Source: Variovorax sp. V93 (GTDB lineage Bacteria; Pseudomonadota; Gammaproteobacteria; Burkholderiales; Burkholderiaceae_C). From it: 64,000 bases of DNA. Position 1 is the stretch's first letter; each line of letters opens with the position of its first letter. The translations under genes were made by a program, and so were the position numbers. Positions 62,752-64,000 of the stretch are shown in pieces. Under the pieces are notes generated by a model. It was given only the letters and a program-made list of their open reading frames with translations, was not told where the DNA came from and ran no database searches. The stretch is taken from contig NZ_AP028670.1 in assembly GCF_041154485.1 (NCBI RefSeq), forward strand, positions 1,116,001 through 1,180,000. The letters are read 5' to 3'.

Positions 62752-63147
62752 TCACTCGGCGCAGTTCAGCATCCACTGGACACCGAAACGATCGGTCAAT
62801 TTGCCGTAGTAGTCGCCCCAGGGCTGGATGCCCAAGGGGGTTGTGATTGTTCCGTCGGCACCCAGGGCCTGGAAGAGTTTGTTCGTGGCACCTCGGTCGT
62901 CCATCGCGAGCAAGTGCGCGGAGCCCCGCATCGGTTCGGCGTCTTCGTTGTCCGAGGCATAGAAGAGCAGGCCTGGTCCCTCGAACTTCGCGTGCATGAC
63001 CTTGCCGCGCATGGCCTCGTTCTTCACGGGCATGCTATCGACTCCGTAGCGCAGAACCTCGACGACACGGCCAAGACCGCACTCCGTATAGAAGGCCAGA
63101 GCCTGATCACAGTTTGTGGTGAAGAACAGATAGTTCGAGAGTTGCAT
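62752..63147 (-). CDS. VOC-family (PhnB-like glyoxalase-fold) protein
   Basis: A 131-residue protein. Pattern: YLFFTTNCDQALAFYTECGLG, MRGKVMHAKFEGPGLLFYASDN, PWGDYYGKLTDRFGVQWMLN. This is typical of the PhnB/VOC subgroup that binds small molecules or metal. ATG 63147 is used; an in-frame ATG at 63195 is possible. Same direction as the tautomerase-like gene, 78 bp from its stop. Confidence 0.88.
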   Translation of the reverse strand: MQLSNYLFFTTNCDQALAFYTECGLGRVVEVLRYGVDSMPVKNEAMRGKVMHAKFEGPGLLFYASDNEDAEPMRGSAHLLAMDDRGATNKLFQALGADGTITTPLGIQPWGDYYGKLTDRFGVQWMLNCAE

Positions 63148-63225
63148 GATGGTGTACTTGGATGCGAATGGAGCCACGACACTGTCTGCTACCACCCGGT
63201 AGACCGTGTTGCTGCCCCGGGCGTG

Positions 63226-63642
63226 TCAGGCTGAAGCAGCCCCTTCACTGAGCTGCGCATTGGTGAGGGCTGCCCCGGCAATGCCCCAGGCCCCGTCCAC
63301 CGCGTGCACGACGTTGACCCATATGCGCTCCTTCGGGTGGTGCTCGCCAGACAGCTCATGAATGATGCTCGTGGCCTCTTCGATATAGCCGACTTGCACA
63401 TCCCGACTGGCGAACGCGAAGGATGGGACCTTCCATTCCACGAAGGCCACGGAGGCCTCCTTGGATCCGGAATACGTGTGTTCCTTCGGCAAGACGTGGA
63501 TCGAGCCAACGATGTTGGGCGCCATCGCCTCGTTTCCCGCCAGGCCGTGCCACTTGAGCATGGCATCGGACAGTCGGCTGAAGGCGGCTTTTTCCTGGCC
63601 TTTGGGGAGAACGCCCTCGGTGAGGGTGAGGGTAAGTGGCAT
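63226..63642 (-). CDS. tautomerase-family protein
   Basis: A 138-residue protein. Pro2 follows Met1 (MPLTLTLTEGVLPKG), the catalytic N-terminal Pro of 4-oxalocrotonate-tautomerase-fold proteins after Met removal. Later: YIEEATSIIHELSGEHHPKERIWVNVVHAVDGAWGIAG. Length suggests a fused-type or cis-CaaD-like single chain. GGAGTACCC precedes the ATG. Divergent to the TetR gene at the right edge, with a palindromic operator between. Confidence 0.85.
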   Translation of the reverse strand: MPLTLTLTEGVLPKGQEKAAFSRLSDAMLKWHGLAGNEAMAPNIVGSIHVLPKEHTYSGSKEASVAFVEWKVPSFAFASRDVQVGYIEEATSIIHELSGEHHPKERIWVNVVHAVDGAWGIAGAALTNAQLSEGAASA

Positions 63643-63706
63643 GGGTACTCCAAGTAGAAAGAACGGCATCGACTCACACGCTGCGATCTGCAGGGCATTT
63701 CAAGTA

Positions 63707-63738
63707 ACGACCGTTATTCGATAATACATAACGATCGT
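63707..63738. promoter_or_regulatory. TetR operator candidate
   Basis: ACGACCGTTAT and ATAACGATCGT are inverted repeats with one mismatch and a 10-bp spacer. The site lies between the divergent tautomerase-like and TetR genes, the expected place for control of both. Confidence 0.6.
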
Positions 63739-63786
63739 GTTTTGAACAACTACAATTGTTGGCTTCACATGTCGAAGGAGCTTCTT

Positions 63787-64000
63787 GTGTCAAGGTCCGA
63801 GCAGAAGGTGCAGACGCGGCAACGCATCCTGGAGGGCGCAGGTCGCGGGTTCCGCAAGGCTGGATTCGGCGGGATCGGGGTGGACGGCCTGGCGAAGGAA
63901 GCAGGCCTGACATCGGGTGCCTTTTACGTGCATTTCGACTCAAAGGCCCACGCATTCCGGGAATCGGTCGCACAGGGCATGGCCGAGTTGCGGGGTGGCG
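63787..64000 (+). CDS. TetR/AcrR regulator, 5' part only
   Basis: The first 71 codons of a gene that runs off the right edge. Start GTG 63787 has AAGGAG 6 nt upstream (the in-frame ATG 63769 lacks one). It has VQTRQRILEGAGRGFRKAGF and the HTH GVDGLAKEAGLTSGAFYVHFDSKAHAF. It is divergent to the tautomerase-like gene and probably represses it through the operator at 63707. Ligand domain is outside the window. Confidence 0.85.
   Translation, partial: MSRSEQKVQTRQRILEGAGRGFRKAGFGGIGVDGLAKEAGLTSGAFYVHFDSKAHAFRESVAQGMAELRGG

Overview
The window is high-GC DNA from a betaproteobacterium, most likely the Comamonadaceae and probably Variovorax or a close relative. This rests on gene content: five Bug-type (TctC) periplasmic binding proteins, many LysR regulators, and many CoA-dependent catabolic genes. 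No rRNA, tRNA or CRISPR array was seen. The species assignment is inference.

Region 1 (1-13.4 kb) is CoA-ester catabolism. A rightward run carries a 3-hydroxyacyl-CoA dehydrogenase tail, a PaaI thioesterase, an acyl-CoA dehydrogenase (ACAD), a CocE/NonD serine hydrolase and a nitroreductase. A second block follows: Bug protein, APH-type kinase, ACAD11-like dehydrogenase, divergent TetR regulator and AMP-dependent acyl-CoA ligase. The Bug gene and the ligase gene are preceded by the same roughly 45-bp promoter element, so the block looks like one regulon. Kinase plus ACAD11-like dehydrogenase plus ligase resembles the 4-hydroxyacyl-CoA (levulinate/Lva-type) route. A leftward flavin reductase and Bug gene, then a decayed isomerase gene, close the region.

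Region 2 (13.5-31.9 kb) is mixed. It has a thioredoxin-like protein; a LysR-HAD-Bug-D-threonine aldolase-RidA cluster; a toxin-antitoxin pair; a dihydrofolate reductase-like protein; a GST-like protein; a LysR/MFS efflux pair; a TetR-YciI-Tag DNA-repair operon with two TetR-type palindromes; an alpha/beta hydrolase; an AhpD-like protein; DinB with TetR; and LysR with a quinone oxidoreductase and an NmrA-type protein.

Region 3 (31.9-53.9 kb) returns to acyl-CoA metabolism. Leftward are a CaiB/BaiF CoA-transferase and two overlapping IclR regulators; rightward is Bug-ACAD-ACAD. Convergent to this is nitroreductase-ligase-MaoC with an AraC regulator upstream. Then come LysR/argC (type 2), kdsA, several uncharacterised proteins, remnants of an autotransporter start and an IS481 element, and finally LysR-ligase-ACAD-Bug.

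Region 4 (53.9-64 kb) is an accessory arm of small, mostly single genes: LprI-like, DUF5076-like, CPCC, two GNATs, oleate hydratase, a truncated beta-lactamase-fold hydrolase, a 25-residue membrane peptide, DUF2383, ICMT-like, VOC, tautomerase and TetR. Copies of a short directional repeat separate many of them, and an IS3 fragment lies inside. No complete mobile element or integrase is visible.
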